Below, piece by piece: positions 8,871-16,815 of a stretch of DNA of 64,000 bases. The notes under the pieces are model-generated. The model did no database searches. It was not told where the DNA came from and was given only the letters and a program-made list of their open reading frames with translations. The stretch covers positions 1 to 64,000 of the forward strand of contig JACRKZ010000057.1 of NCBI GenBank assembly GCA_016235455.1, read 5' to 3'. The stretch is from Armatimonadota bacterium (GTDB lineage: Bacteria; Armatimonadota; UBA10988). The stretch's first letter is position 1, and each line of letters opens with the position of its first letter. The translations under genes were made by a program, and so were the position numbers.

Positions 8871-9317
8871 ATGCGCGGGCTCTATCGCGTGGCGACGGCG
8901 GTGGCGCTGGGCCTGCTGGCCCTGGCGGCGCCGACGATCGGTCAGCAGGCCAGCCGGCCGTTGCCCCGTGACAACACGCTGTGCCTGACCTGCCACATCA
9001 ACTTCGAGACCGAAGACATCGTGGCCAAGCACCTGGCCGCCAAGCTGACCTGCGCGCACTGTCATGGCCTCTCGTATGACCATGCCAACGACGAGGAGTC
9101 GGCGGCCAAGCCGGACGTGCTGTTTGGCCGCACCGAGGTCAGCCCGTTCTGCGGCAAGTGCCACGAGCAGCACAAGCGGCCCGAGGTCGTGGCCAAGGCG
9201 CTGGCCGACTGGAAGGGCAGTCGCCGCCCCAACGGGCGGCTGATCCGCGAGAACGCGATGTGCACCGACTGCCACGGTGACCATCGCCTGCCGCACGCGG
9301 GTCCGACGCGGACGTAG
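8871..9317 (+). CDS. Periplasmic tetraheme c-type cytochrome
   Basis: 148 residues with an N-terminal signal sequence (about residues 1-27) and four CXXCH haem-binding motifs at 38-42 (CLTCH), 61-65 (CAHCH), 94-98 (CGKCH) and 131-135 (CTDCH). Additional His residues between the motifs could be distal ligands. Size and layout resemble small NapC/NrfH-type or c3-like electron carriers without the membrane anchor. ATG 8871 was chosen because GGAGG at 8861-8865 is 5 bp upstream; GTG 8865 overlaps that site. It follows the Tat-exported AKR-like gene in the same transcript, suggesting that the two meet in the periplasm. Confidence 0.9.
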   Translation: MRGLYRVATAVALGLLALAAPTIGQQASRPLPRDNTLCLTCHINFETEDIVAKHLAAKLTCAHCHGLSYDHANDEESAAKPDVLFGRTEVSPFCGKCHEQHKRPEVVAKALADWKGSRRPNGRLIRENAMCTDCHGDHRLPHAGPTRT

Positions 9318-9321
9318 ATAG

Positions 9322-9361
9322 CGCAAGGCCCCCGGTGACCTCGGTCACCGGGGGCCTTGCG
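9322..9361. terminator. Bidirectional terminator hairpin between the cytochrome gene and glnA
   Basis: A perfect 19-bp inverted repeat with a 2-nt centre (9341-9342), arms 9322-9340 and 9343-9361, starting CGCAAGGCC and containing GGTGACC/GGTCACC. It lies 5 bp after the cytochrome stop and 19 bp after the glnA stop. These genes converge, so one hairpin can serve both. No T-run is obvious. Confidence 0.8.
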
Positions 9362-9379
9362 ACAGCTTGGCAGACGAGA

Positions 9380-10822
9380 TCAGATGTCGAAGTAGAGGTG
9401 GAACTCCGCCGGATGCGGGCGGTTGTTGACCTCATAGAACTCGCTGGTCAGCTTGAAGTCGATGTACGACTCGATCAGGTCCTTGGTGAACACGCCGCCC
9501 TCGAGCAACCAATCGTGGCTGTTGGCCAGATTCTCGAGCACGCGGTCGAACGCCGTCGGCAGGGTCGGAACGTTCTTGCGCTCCGCGGCCGGCAGGTCGT
9601 AGATGTTCTTGTCCAGCGGCTGGCCCGGGTCGATCTGGTTCTTGATACCGTCGAGACCGGCCATGAGCTGCGCCGCGAAGGCGAAGTACGGGTTGCACAT
9701 CGGGTCCGGGGTGCGGAACTCGATGCGCTTGGCCGAGGCGCTGGTCGGGTTGTACATCGGGATGCGCACGGCGGCCGAGCGGTTGCGCTGGCTGTAGGCC
9801 AGCATGATCGGGGCTTCGAAGCCCGGGATCAGGCGCTTGTAGCTGTTGGTGGTCGCGTTGGTGAGCGCCAACAGGGCCGGGGCGTGCTTGAGGATACCGC
9901 CGATGTAGTACAGCGCGGTCTGCGACAGGCCGGCGTAGGAGCCGTCAGCGTCGAAGAAGACGTTCTTGCCGTCTTTCCACAGCGACTGGTGGCAGTGCAT
10001 GCCGGTGCCGTTGTCACCGAACAGCGGCTTGGCCATGAACGTGGCGCACAGGCCGAATTCGCGGGCCGTGTTCTTGACCACGTACTTGTACTTGAGCAGG
10101 TCGTCGGCGACTTTGGTCAGCGTGTTGAAGCGCATGCCAATCTCGCCCTGGCCGGCCGACGCCACTTCGTGGTGGTGCAGCTCGATGTCGACGCCCATTT
10201 CCATGAGCGTGCTGGCCATCTGCGAGCGGCAATCCTGGAGCTGGTCGGTCGGCGGAACCGGGAAGTAGCCGCCCTTGGTCTTGACCTTGTAGCCGTAGCT
10301 CAGCTCGCCCGTGCCCGGCACTTCCTGGTCGCCCGAGCTCCACGGCGCTTCGCGCGAGATGATCTCGTAGCCCGTGTGCCAGGGATTGATGCTGTAGCGC
10401 ACGCTGTCGAACAGGAAGAACTCGGCCTCGGGCCCGAAGTACGCCGTGTCGGCGATGCCCGTGCTCTTGAGGTAGGCTTCGGCCTTCTGGGCGACATAGC
10501 GCGGGTCGCGCGAGTACTTCTCGCGGGTGATCGGGTCTTCGACGTTGGCGTAGATGACCAGCGTCTTGCGCTCGAAGTACGGATCGATGAACGCGGACGT
10601 GGGGTCCGGGATCAGGATCATATCGCTTTCGTCGATCTCCTGGAACCCGCGGATCGACGAACCATCGAAGCCATGGCCGTCGGTGAACGTGTGCTCACCG
10701 AAATGGTGCACTGGCACCGACACATGCTGCTGCACACCCGGCACATCGATGAACCGGATGTCAACGTACTCGACGCCCTCTTCTTTGATCAGGCTCAGGA
10801 CGTCCTGGACCGTTTCCGCCAT
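9380..10822 (-). CDS. glnA: Glutamine synthetase type I
   Basis: 480 residues, the normal GSI length. Condenses ammonia with glutamate using ATP. Landmarks: beta-grasp N-domain; DGHGFDGSSIRGF at about 48-60; ATP/metal region AYFGPEAEFFLFD; HHHEVASAGQGEI; adenylylation-type loop DKNIYDLP with Tyr408; glutamate-binding NRSAAVRIP. The Tyr408 context suggests control by GlnE-type adenylylation. GGGAGC precedes ATG 10822. The gene lies 53 bp downstream of ybbR on the same strand and may be read through from the cdaA promoter; no separate promoter is obvious in that gap. Confidence 0.97.
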   Translation of the reverse strand: MAETVQDVLSLIKEEGVEYVDIRFIDVPGVQQHVSVPVHHFGEHTFTDGHGFDGSSIRGFQEIDESDMILIPDPTSAFIDPYFERKTLVIYANVEDPITREKYSRDPRYVAQKAEAYLKSTGIADTAYFGPEAEFFLFDSVRYSINPWHTGYEIISREAPWSSGDQEVPGTGELSYGYKVKTKGGYFPVPPTDQLQDCRSQMASTLMEMGVDIELHHHEVASAGQGEIGMRFNTLTKVADDLLKYKYVVKNTAREFGLCATFMAKPLFGDNGTGMHCHQSLWKDGKNVFFDADGSYAGLSQTALYYIGGILKHAPALLALTNATTNSYKRLIPGFEAPIMLAYSQRNRSAAVRIPMYNPTSASAKRIEFRTPDPMCNPYFAFAAQLMAGLDGIKNQIDPGQPLDKNIYDLPAAERKNVPTLPTAFDRVLENLANSHDWLLEGGVFTKDLIESYIDFKLTSEFYEVNNRPHPAEFHLYFDI

Positions 10823-10875
10823 TGTCTTGCTCCCTAGATTCATGCCGCCGGCCAATCCGGCTCGTTCTCGGTCAG

Positions 10876-11832
10876 CTACGGCCCGGGACGGCGGGCCGTC
10901 AAGGTTACCACAACGGCAACCTCTCTCGGCTGGGCGCTGATGCCAGCCGGTAGGGCCAGGGCAACACGCCGCTCGCTCGATTGTTTCCAGCCGGTCACGT
11001 CCACCGGCTCGGTCTCAATTCGCTCCGCTAGTGTGGCCAATGCCGGTCGTGGTCCACTCAGGACCACCATGGCCGGCTCCGCGCGACTCTCGGTCACTTC
11101 ATAGCCCGCGGCCGGCTGGCCCGACACCCGCGGCGCCACTGTGAAGGCCTGCGCGCCACGCAGCGCCACCACCTTGACCGTGTAGCTCACCGTCAGCGGC
11201 TTGCACTCGACGCCGGTGACCCGCTGGCCCACGGCGTCCACCGGGATCAGCCGGGCCTCGCCGGTGACCGTGTCCTTGGCGCCACCCACATCCACCGCGG
11301 CCGTCAGGTGGGCCACTCGGTTGACCGAGCGGCGCGGCCCGCTCACCTCCGCCGTGGCAGCATCCAAGTGCGGCGCCTCGGCCGCGTAGCCGCGAGCCGG
11401 CTGACTGCTGCCCAGATCGGCCTGGATGTTCTTGGCTTGCCGCTCGGCGGCGTCCACCTCCACCAGTTGCTCGGGCGGCTGCACGTCCACCTGCTCCACG
11501 CCCGGCGGCAGCTTCACCACGTTGACTTTGATCCACTTCCAGGTCGGCTGCGCCAGGCCGGTCAGGTCCAGCACCGGCTGCACCTGGTGCTCCTGGCTGA
11601 GCCGGTCCAGCAAGCGCCGTGGTCCGCGCAGCACCACCGTGGCCGGCGCCGGTCTCGTGACCAGCACGAGACCATCATGGAGATTGCGGGCCTCAACCGT
11701 CATGGACGGATACCATCGCTTCTCCATGGGGTTGGCCACGTTGGACCGCCAGGCACACAGCACCAGGGCGATGACCAGACTGGCCAACTTGAGGTCGAGC
11801 TCGTGGCGCAGCCACGTCCACAGGGCTCTCAT
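10876..11832 (-). CDS. cdaR: YbbR-domain protein, regulator of diadenylate cyclase CdaA
   Basis: 318 residues with one N-terminal membrane segment (about 14-28) and an extracytoplasmic part built of YbbR repeats (repeated pattern VVLRGPRRLLDRL, AEVSGPRRSVNRV, VVLSGPRPALATL). YbbR/CdaR proteins sit in the membrane beside CdaA and modulate c-di-AMP production. Its start overlaps the cdaA stop by 4 bp (ATGA), the usual translational coupling for this pair. The usual third gene, glmM, is replaced here by glnA. A short inverted repeat (ACGGCCC/GGGCCGT) covers its stop region. Confidence 0.92.
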   Translation of the reverse strand: MRALWTWLRHELDLKLASLVIALVLCAWRSNVANPMEKRWYPSMTVEARNLHDGLVLVTRPAPATVVLRGPRRLLDRLSQEHQVQPVLDLTGLAQPTWKWIKVNVVKLPPGVEQVDVQPPEQLVEVDAAERQAKNIQADLGSSQPARGYAAEAPHLDAATAEVSGPRRSVNRVAHLTAAVDVGGAKDTVTGEARLIPVDAVGQRVTGVECKPLTVSYTVKVVALRGAQAFTVAPRVSGQPAAGYEVTESRAEPAMVVLSGPRPALATLAERIETEPVDVTGWKQSSERRVALALPAGISAQPREVAVVVTLTARRPGP

Positions 11833-12686
11833 GACGGCACCTCGGACCCGCCCGGCGAACTGGCCAGGAGGCCGCTGCCCGCCGGCTGCAGGAGCTCCAG
11901 CAAGCGCGCCCGCAGCGGCTCGCCGCTCAACTCGCGCTGCAACTCGCCGCCCACGGCCAGGGACACGACGCCCGTCTCCTCGCTGACCACCAGCACCACC
12001 GCGTCGCAGCGCTCCGAGAGCCCCAGCGCCGCACGGTGCCGCGTGCCCAGCCCGCGGCTCAGGTCGCGCCGTTCGGACAGCGGCAGCAGGCAGGTGGCCG
12101 CCACCACGCGCTCGTCGACAATGACCGCCGCGCCGTCGTGCAACGGTGTGCTGGGGAAGAACAACGTGGCCAACAACTCGGTCGAGATCTCCGCGTCGAG
12201 CAGCTTGCCCGTCTCGATGACCTCGCCCAGCGTGTCACGCCGCTGAATGACGAACAACGCGCCGATCCGGCGGCGCGCCAGCCCGTCCGCGGCCTCCACG
12301 AGTTCGTTGACGACGTGCACCACGGCCGACCGCAGCGTGCGCGACGAACTGCCAAACAGCGTCCATTGTCCGATCTTGTGCAGCGACTGCCGAATCTCGG
12401 GCTGGAACACCACCACCAACGCCACCGAGCCCATCGGGGCCAGTTCGGTCAGCAGCCAGTTGAAGGTGTCGAGCTTGATCAGCCCCCGGTCCGGGCGGGT
12501 CACCAGCCAGGCCAGCGCCAGGGCCATCAGGCCCAGCCCCAACCCTCGCCAGCGCCGAGTGCCCGATCCGCGCAGCAGCGACAGCGCCGCATACACCAGA
12601 AACCACACCAGCAAGATGTCAAGGATGCCTTCGGGGGTCCGTGCCGTGTCGAGCGCCCGGGCAATCACTGTCCAGGTTTCGCTCAT
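11829..12686 (-). CDS. cdaA: Diadenylate cyclase CdaA (c-di-AMP synthase)
   Basis: 285 residues. Three predicted membrane helices (about 22-38, 48-62, 74-94) precede a cytosolic DAC domain. Both DAC active-site motifs are intact: DGA at 184-186 and GTRHRAA at 214-220. It converts two ATP into c-di-AMP, a second messenger for potassium and osmotic balance and cell-wall homeostasis. A promoter with near-consensus hexamers lies 60-90 bp upstream on the minus strand (12746-12774). It is cotranscribed with ybbR and possibly glnA. Confidence 0.95.
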   Translation of the reverse strand: MSETWTVIARALDTARTPEGILDILLVWFLVYAALSLLRGSGTRRWRGLGLGLMALALAWLVTRPDRGLIKLDTFNWLLTELAPMGSVALVVVFQPEIRQSLHKIGQWTLFGSSSRTLRSAVVHVVNELVEAADGLARRRIGALFVIQRRDTLGEVIETGKLLDAEISTELLATLFFPSTPLHDGAAVIVDERVVAATCLLPLSERRDLSRGLGTRHRAALGLSERCDAVVLVVSEETGVVSLAVGGELQRELSGEPLRARLLELLQPAGSGLLASSPGGSEVPS

Positions 12687-12745
12687 CGGGTCTTCCTCAC
12701 CACGCCAGGCTGCGCCTGCGATGGTTCCAAGGGCCCCACGGCGGC

Positions 12746-12774
12746 GTTATAGCACCCGCCTACCAAGGGGTCAA
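12746..12774 (-). promoter_or_regulatory. Sigma-70 type promoter of the cdaA-ybbR operon
   Basis: On the minus strand: -35 TTGACC (12769-12774), 17-bp spacer, -10 TATAAC (12746-12751). Predicted transcription start near 12739, giving a leader of about 50 nt before ATG 12686. Confidence 0.8.
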
Positions 12775-13073
12775 TTGGTTACCATGAGCTTTTGCGCGTC
12801 TGAAACATCCAGGAAATCAAACTGCTGGATGGTCCGTCCAAGCCCTCGACCAGGGGCTACGCCGGTTGCGTCCCTTAGTATAACAAAGGGCAGGCCGCGC
12901 GGGCACGCGCGTGGCCGTGCCGTTGTTATGGGATGGGCGTAAGGGAACGGCAACACGTTCGGGGGGTTCGTTCCCGAGCGTCGTGGGGTATAGTGGTACC
13001 GTGTCGGTCGAATCACCCAGGCGGGCTATCGACAGACTGCCGCTCTGCTTTAGAGCGAATTTGGACGTATTTG
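12775..13073. other. Gene-free stretch between cdaA and the sigma-54 driven gene
   Basis: No open frame here looks like a gene. It holds an inverted repeat GGGAACG (12943-12949)/CGTTCCC (12969-12975), 100-130 bp before the sigma-54 promoter, a usual distance for an enhancer-binding-protein site. It also holds a small hairpin CGCTCT-GCTTT-AGAGCG at 13041-13057. Two orphan -10 like hexamers occur on the plus strand (TATAAC 12879-12884 and TATAGT 12989-12994) without good -35 boxes. Composition is locally less GC-rich than the genes. Confidence 0.5.
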
Positions 13074-13089
13074 TGGCACGGGATTTGCA
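13074..13089 (+). promoter_or_regulatory. Sigma-54 (RpoN) promoter
   Basis: TGGCAC at 13074-13079 and TTGCA at 13085-13089 with five bases between them, placing the invariant GG and GC 12 bp apart. This matches the RpoN consensus TGGCACG-N4-TTGCA at every defined position. Predicted start near 13100, about 45 nt before the membrane-protein gene at 13146. Expression would need RpoN and an AAA+ activator, neither of which is in the window. Confidence 0.75.
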
Positions 13090-13145
13090 CCGCGGTATTG
13101 CTGGGCGTCGACTCCTAGGGGAGCGGCCCCGGTGAGAAGGCGGGC

Positions 13146-13811
13146 ATGGTGACGATGGCGAGTATCAAACTGCTGGTTCTGGGGCTGCTGCCGGCGCTCA
13201 TGCTGACCGTATGGGAAGCATCGCGCCGTGGCCGCAGTCGCCGCGCTGGCAGCGTCATGGCGCCGTGTGCCGAGGGATTCCGCTGGGCGCTGTATGCCGC
13301 CGCCGTCTATGAGTTGTGCTACGCCGGTCTGGCGCTGGCCTGGCTGGATGGCGTGGCGGCTGGGCGCGGCGGATCCACCGCGCTGATCGCCGTGGTCATG
13401 TCCACCGCGCTGGCCACGCTGCTGCTGCTGTGGCACTTCGGCGAACGCTATGCACCGGTCATTCCGCGCCTGAGCGACTGGCGCGAGGCCTGCTACGTGA
13501 CGCGCATCGCGCTGACGCGCCGACTCCGCGCTCTGCGCTATGCGGCCCACTGCGGCCAGGCCGGCCACGGCGACGCCATCGCCGAGATCGGCGCGCTGCT
13601 GGCGGCCGCCAACACCCAGATGCACCTGCTGCAGCAGGCACTCAGCACCCAGGCCTTCGTCCGCCGCGTGCGCAGTGAGCCCGCTGCCAAAGCGCAGTTG
13701 GTGCACATCACCGCGGCGCAGCGCCAGCTGCTCACGGGCGCCCACGCCGTGCTGGCCGCCACCGCCGCTCATGCGGTCGTGGTGGGTGAGCCGGTGGTGG
13801 TCGTCGCCTGA
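13146..13811 (+). CDS. Hypothetical membrane protein downstream of a sigma-54 promoter
   Basis: 221 residues. I do not recognise a family. Three predicted membrane helices at about 5-20, 45-70 and 78-98 are followed by a soluble, Ala-rich helical tail of about 110 residues containing AQLVHITAAQRQLL. A short basic stretch (SRRGRSRR) after the first helix suggests a cytosolic loop. GAGAAGG at 13133-13139 supports ATG 13146. The near-perfect RpoN promoter implies expression under a specific signal such as nitrogen status. The next gene starts 5 bp after its stop, so the folate pair may share the promoter. Confidence 0.65.
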   Translation: MVTMASIKLLVLGLLPALMLTVWEASRRGRSRRAGSVMAPCAEGFRWALYAAAVYELCYAGLALAWLDGVAAGRGGSTALIAVVMSTALATLLLLWHFGERYAPVIPRLSDWREACYVTRIALTRRLRALRYAAHCGQAGHGDAIAEIGALLAAANTQMHLLQQALSTQAFVRRVRSEPAAKAQLVHITAAQRQLLTGAHAVLAATAAHAVVVGEPVVVVA

Positions 13812-13816
13812 GTCGC

Positions 13817-14404
13817 GTGGCCACACCCGCTCCGCCCGCCGACAAAGCGGCACTTCGCCGACTCTTTCTGTCGCTTCGCGACTCACTCACCGCCGACACG
13901 CGCCTAGCGGCTTCGCGCGCCATTGCGGCGCGATTGGCCGAGCGATTACCGGTCGCGGACTCGGGCGCCTGCCTGGTCTATCTGCCCATGCGTGGCGAGG
14001 TCGACCTGCGTGACTGGGTTTCCAGCGCGTTAGCCGCCGCCTGGAATCTGGCGCTGCCGCGCGCCGACTGGCGGACACGCGAACTGGTGCCGGCGCGGCT
14101 GCGGGCGCTGGACGAGGTGATCGCTGGGCGACACGGCGTACCCGATGTGCTCGACGACCGGTTCGAGCCGGTGTCGCTTGATCAGGTGAGCGTAGTGCTG
14201 GTGCCCGGCGTGGCCTTCGATCGCCGCGGCTATCGGCTGGGCTACGGCGGCGGCTTCTACGATCGGCTGCTGCCCAGGCTACGGCCCGATTGTCTGACCG
14301 TGGGCATCGCCTTCGACCAGCAGGTGGTTGACGCCCTGCCCGCTGAACCGCACGATCAGCGTGTAGGCGCGCTGCTCACCGAGCGTGGCTGGCAGGAGAT
14401 GTGA
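13817..14404 (+). CDS. 5-formyltetrahydrofolate cyclo-ligase
   Basis: 195 residues of the 5-FCL family, which uses ATP to convert 5-formyl-THF to 5,10-methenyl-THF, returning the storage form to the active folate pool. The family hallmark GYGGGFYDR lies at about 142-150, preceded by VVLVPGVAFDRRGYRLG. N-terminal substrate region: ALRRLFLSLRDSL. The start is GTG 13817, 5 bp after the preceding stop. Its stop overlaps the folB start (GTGA), so the two folate genes are translationally coupled. Confidence 0.93.
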   Translation: MATPAPPADKAALRRLFLSLRDSLTADTRLAASRAIAARLAERLPVADSGACLVYLPMRGEVDLRDWVSSALAAAWNLALPRADWRTRELVPARLRALDEVIAGRHGVPDVLDDRFEPVSLDQVSVVLVPGVAFDRRGYRLGYGGGFYDRLLPRLRPDCLTVGIAFDQQVVDALPAEPHDQRVGALLTERGWQEM

Positions 14405-14778
14405 CTGTGGGATTGGGCGATGTGATCACCTTGGCCGCGATGCAGTTCTACGCGCGGCACGGTGCCGACGAGGGTGAGCGCCAACTGGGTCAACGCTTCG
14501 AGGTCGACCTGGAGCTGTACGCCGACCTGGCCACGGCGGGCGCCAGCGACGATCTGGCCGACGCCATCGACTACCGCGCCGTGTATGAGCGCATCGCGGC
14601 GCGGTTCGCCCAGCCCTGCCAGTTGCTGGAGGCGGTGGCTGAGCGCATCGCCTCCGAAGTGCTCGGCAACTTCGCGGTGCGCGCGGTGGTGGTGCGTGTC
14701 CGCAAGCCGTCGGTGCCCATCGGCGGCGTGCTGGCCTATGCGCAGGTGCAGATCCGGCGCGAGGCCGCGCCGGGCTAG
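14401..14778 (+). CDS. folB: Dihydroneopterin aldolase
   Basis: 125 residues, normal FolB length. Cleaves dihydroneopterin in folate synthesis. Typical blocks: GDVITLAAMQFYARHGADEGER at the N-terminus with the conserved Tyr and the GxxExER type region, DDLADAIDYRAVYERI in the middle, and VRVRKPSVPIGGVLAYAQVQI at the C-terminus. GTG 14401 overlaps the preceding stop; GTG 14407 is an alternative. It is convergent with, and overlaps by 4 bp, the TIM-barrel gene on the other strand. Confidence 0.9.
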   Translation: MTVGLGDVITLAAMQFYARHGADEGERQLGQRFEVDLELYADLATAGASDDLADAIDYRAVYERIAARFAQPCQLLEAVAERIASEVLGNFAVRAVVVRVRKPSVPIGGVLAYAQVQIRREAAPG

Positions 14779-15548
14779 GCCCAGCGCGGGACCAGACGCA
14801 CCGTCCGCAGGTAGGCCACGGAGTCCGACACGCGTTGGGCCTTCTGTGCCGCGCTGAGTTGCTCGCCGGCCACGCCTTCCAACTCCATGGTGTACGGGCC
14901 GCGGAAGTCGCGCTCGCCCAGCCGCTCGAACAGCGCCGGGAAGTTCACGACGCCTTGCCCCAGCGTGGGGAAGTTGTGTTCCTGGAACCCGCCCATGGTG
15001 TCCTTGAGGTGCACCGACACCACCCAGGGCAAGGCGCGGGCCAACTCCGACACGGCGTCGGTGTCGTGGTTATAGTAGGAGATGTTGGCGGTGTCGAAGT
15101 TGACGCCGACGGCCGGATGGTCGATGGCGGTCATGGTCTGCGCCATCTGCGTGCCGTTGGCGCACAGGTCGGGATGTGTTTCCATGGCCACGCGCACGCC
15201 GCCCGCGGCGGCCACGTCGCCCACGGCGCGCAAGCGCTCGTAGACCGTCGCCAGCGGAGTGTCGCCTGCTTGCACGCTGACGAAGATGATGCCAGCGCCC
15301 AGCGCCACGGCGCCTTGGACGGCCGACCGGAAGCGTTCCGCGACGTCGGGCTGGGCCACCGGGCAGTCGGCCATGACGGTGGCCGCGCGCAGACCGAACC
15401 GCGCCAGCCGCTCGCGCATGGCGGCCTGCTCGGCAGGCGCGGGCAGTCCGATCTCAACGAGCCGGATGCCCAGGGCTGAGAGATGGGAGAGCACGGTCTC
15501 GCTCGCGGAGCCGTAACTGTAAAGATTGCATGAGAGTTGATTGTCCAT
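14775..15548 (-). CDS. Sugar phosphate isomerase/epimerase-type TIM-barrel protein
   Basis: 257 residues of the AP endonuclease 2/xylose isomerase-like superfamily. Conserved metal-site blocks: VRVAMETHPDL (Glu), VGVNFDTANISYYNHD (Asp), SVHLKDTMGG (His) and a late Glu in YTMELEG. Such proteins isomerise or epimerise sugars or inositols, or act in sugar catabolic clusters; the substrate is not predictable. No partner enzymes are adjacent. A probable promoter is at 15573-15602 on the minus strand. Confidence 0.85.
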   Translation of the reverse strand: MDNQLSCNLYSYGSASETVLSHLSALGIRLVEIGLPAPAEQAAMRERLARFGLRAATVMADCPVAQPDVAERFRSAVQGAVALGAGIIFVSVQAGDTPLATVYERLRAVGDVAAAGGVRVAMETHPDLCANGTQMAQTMTAIDHPAVGVNFDTANISYYNHDTDAVSELARALPWVVSVHLKDTMGGFQEHNFPTLGQGVVNFPALFERLGERDFRGPYTMELEGVAGEQLSAAQKAQRVSDSVAYLRTVRLVPRWA

Positions 15549-15572
15549 TGTGAACGTCGCCTGAACCCCATT

Positions 15573-15602
15573 AGGCTAACTAGTGGGCTCGGTCGGCGTC
15601 AA
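15573..15602 (-). promoter_or_regulatory. Possible promoter of the TIM-barrel gene
   Basis: Minus strand: TTGACG (15597-15602), 18-bp spacer, TAGCCT (15573-15578). Predicted start near 15566, about 18 nt before ATG 15548. The -10 is weak, so confidence is modest. Confidence 0.4.
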
Positions 15603-15639
15603 GGTGTGTAGACTGCTCGGGCGTGCGGGAGGCATGGCG

Positions 15640-16809
15640 ATGCTGACGACATGGACCGGCGAAACCGAGTTCGCCAGTGCGGAGCGGAGCGATGCCGCCG
15701 CGCTGGCCGCGCAGCGCGCGGTACTGGCGGCAACGCCGCTGTTCGGGCCGCTGCTGGAGGCCATTCCCGGCATGGCCTTCGTGCTCAACCGCCACCGACA
15801 GATTGTCGGCGCCAACCACCGCGCGCTGGTCTCGCTGGGCCTGGAAGCGGTCGATCCCATCGTCGGCCAGCGGCCCGGTGAGCTGTTTGGGTGTGTGGTA
15901 GCCGAGGGCGCGCCCAGCGGCTGCGGCACAGCGCGCGAATGTGCCTTCTGTGGCGCCGCGCAGGCCATCCTGGAGAGCCTGGAGACCCAGGCCCCGGCCC
16001 AGCGCGAGTGCCGGCTGCGCACGAGCGGCGACCTGGGCGGCGGGGCTTTCGAACTCGACGTGCAGTCCTCGTTTGTGGCCACGCACGGCTCACAGTTCCT
16101 GGTTGTCGGTCTGCGCGACCTGAGCGACGAGAAGCGCCGGCGCCTGCTAGAGCGCACCTTCTTCCATGACGTGCTCAACACCGCGGGTGGGGTGCTCGGC
16201 GTGTCGGAGATCCTCAGTGAGATCGAGGGTCCGCCCGAGGAGGACGAACTGAAGAGCGACCTAACGCAGTTGGCCGACCAGTTGGTCGAGGAGATCATCG
16301 GCCAGCGGCAACTGCTGGCGGCCGAGGCTGGCGAACTCAGCGTCAGCGTCAGCGAGACCGACCTGACTACGCTGCTGCATCAGGCCGAGTCGGCCTGTCG
16401 TCGGCACGACGTGGCTCAGGGCCGCGACCTGCACGTCGTGGAGCCCGAGCCCGTCTCCGTGGCCACCGACCCCGCACTGCTGCGGCGGGTGTTGGTCAAC
16501 CTGGTCAAGAATGCCTTGGAGGCCACACCCGTGGGCGGCCGCGTGACTCTCGGCGCGGGCATCGCCGCGGGCGATCGGGTGGCATTGTGGGTCAACAACC
16601 CGGGTGTGATGCCGGACGCGGTGCGCGCCCAGCTCTTCCAGCGGTCGTTCAGCACCAAGGGTGGCACGGGCCGTGGCATCGGCACGTTCAGCGTGAAGCT
16701 GTTCTGCGAGCGCTATCTGGGTGGGCGCGTGGCCTTCGAGAGCAACGCTGCGGACGGCACCACGTTCACCGTCACGGTGCCGCGCACCTTGGCCAGAGCC
16801 CCCAAGTGA
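15640..16809 (+). CDS. Cytosolic sensor histidine kinase with cysteine-rich PAS domain
   Basis: 389 residues, no membrane segment. A PAS domain (about 33-155: LLEAIPGMAFVLNRHRQIV) contains a tight cysteine group C85, C95, C101, C104 (LFGC, GCGTARECAFCGAA) that could hold a metal or Fe-S centre or act as a redox switch. The dimerisation helix carries the phospho-acceptor His176 (FFHDVLNTAGG). The ATPase domain has the N box (NLVKNALEA, Asn291) and glycine box (GTGRGIGTFS). ATG 15640 was chosen because GCGGGAGG ends 7 bp upstream. No response regulator is adjacent; a CheY-like gene lies at 29250, and a SpoIIE phosphatase gene converges 6 bp away. Confidence 0.9.
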   Translation: MLTTWTGETEFASAERSDAAALAAQRAVLAATPLFGPLLEAIPGMAFVLNRHRQIVGANHRALVSLGLEAVDPIVGQRPGELFGCVVAEGAPSGCGTARECAFCGAAQAILESLETQAPAQRECRLRTSGDLGGGAFELDVQSSFVATHGSQFLVVGLRDLSDEKRRRLLERTFFHDVLNTAGGVLGVSEILSEIEGPPEEDELKSDLTQLADQLVEEIIGQRQLLAAEAGELSVSVSETDLTTLLHQAESACRRHDVAQGRDLHVVEPEPVSVATDPALLRRVLVNLVKNALEATPVGGRVTLGAGIAAGDRVALWVNNPGVMPDAVRAQLFQRSFSTKGGTGRGIGTFSVKLFCERYLGGRVAFESNAADGTTFTVTVPRTLARAPK

Positions 16810-16815
16810 ACGTGG

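Noticed and set aside
7059..9326. 755-codon minus-strand open frame
   Set aside because: It spans four genes on the plus strand with clear family motifs and is His/Arg-rich, as antisense frames are here.
9335..10837. 500-codon plus-strand open frame over glnA
   Set aside because: Mirror of glutamine synthetase, which has every family motif on the other strand.
12866..12884. TTGCG and TATAAC near 12866-12884 as a plus-strand promoter
   Set aside because: The spacing between the two hexamers is far too short and no other -35 fits.
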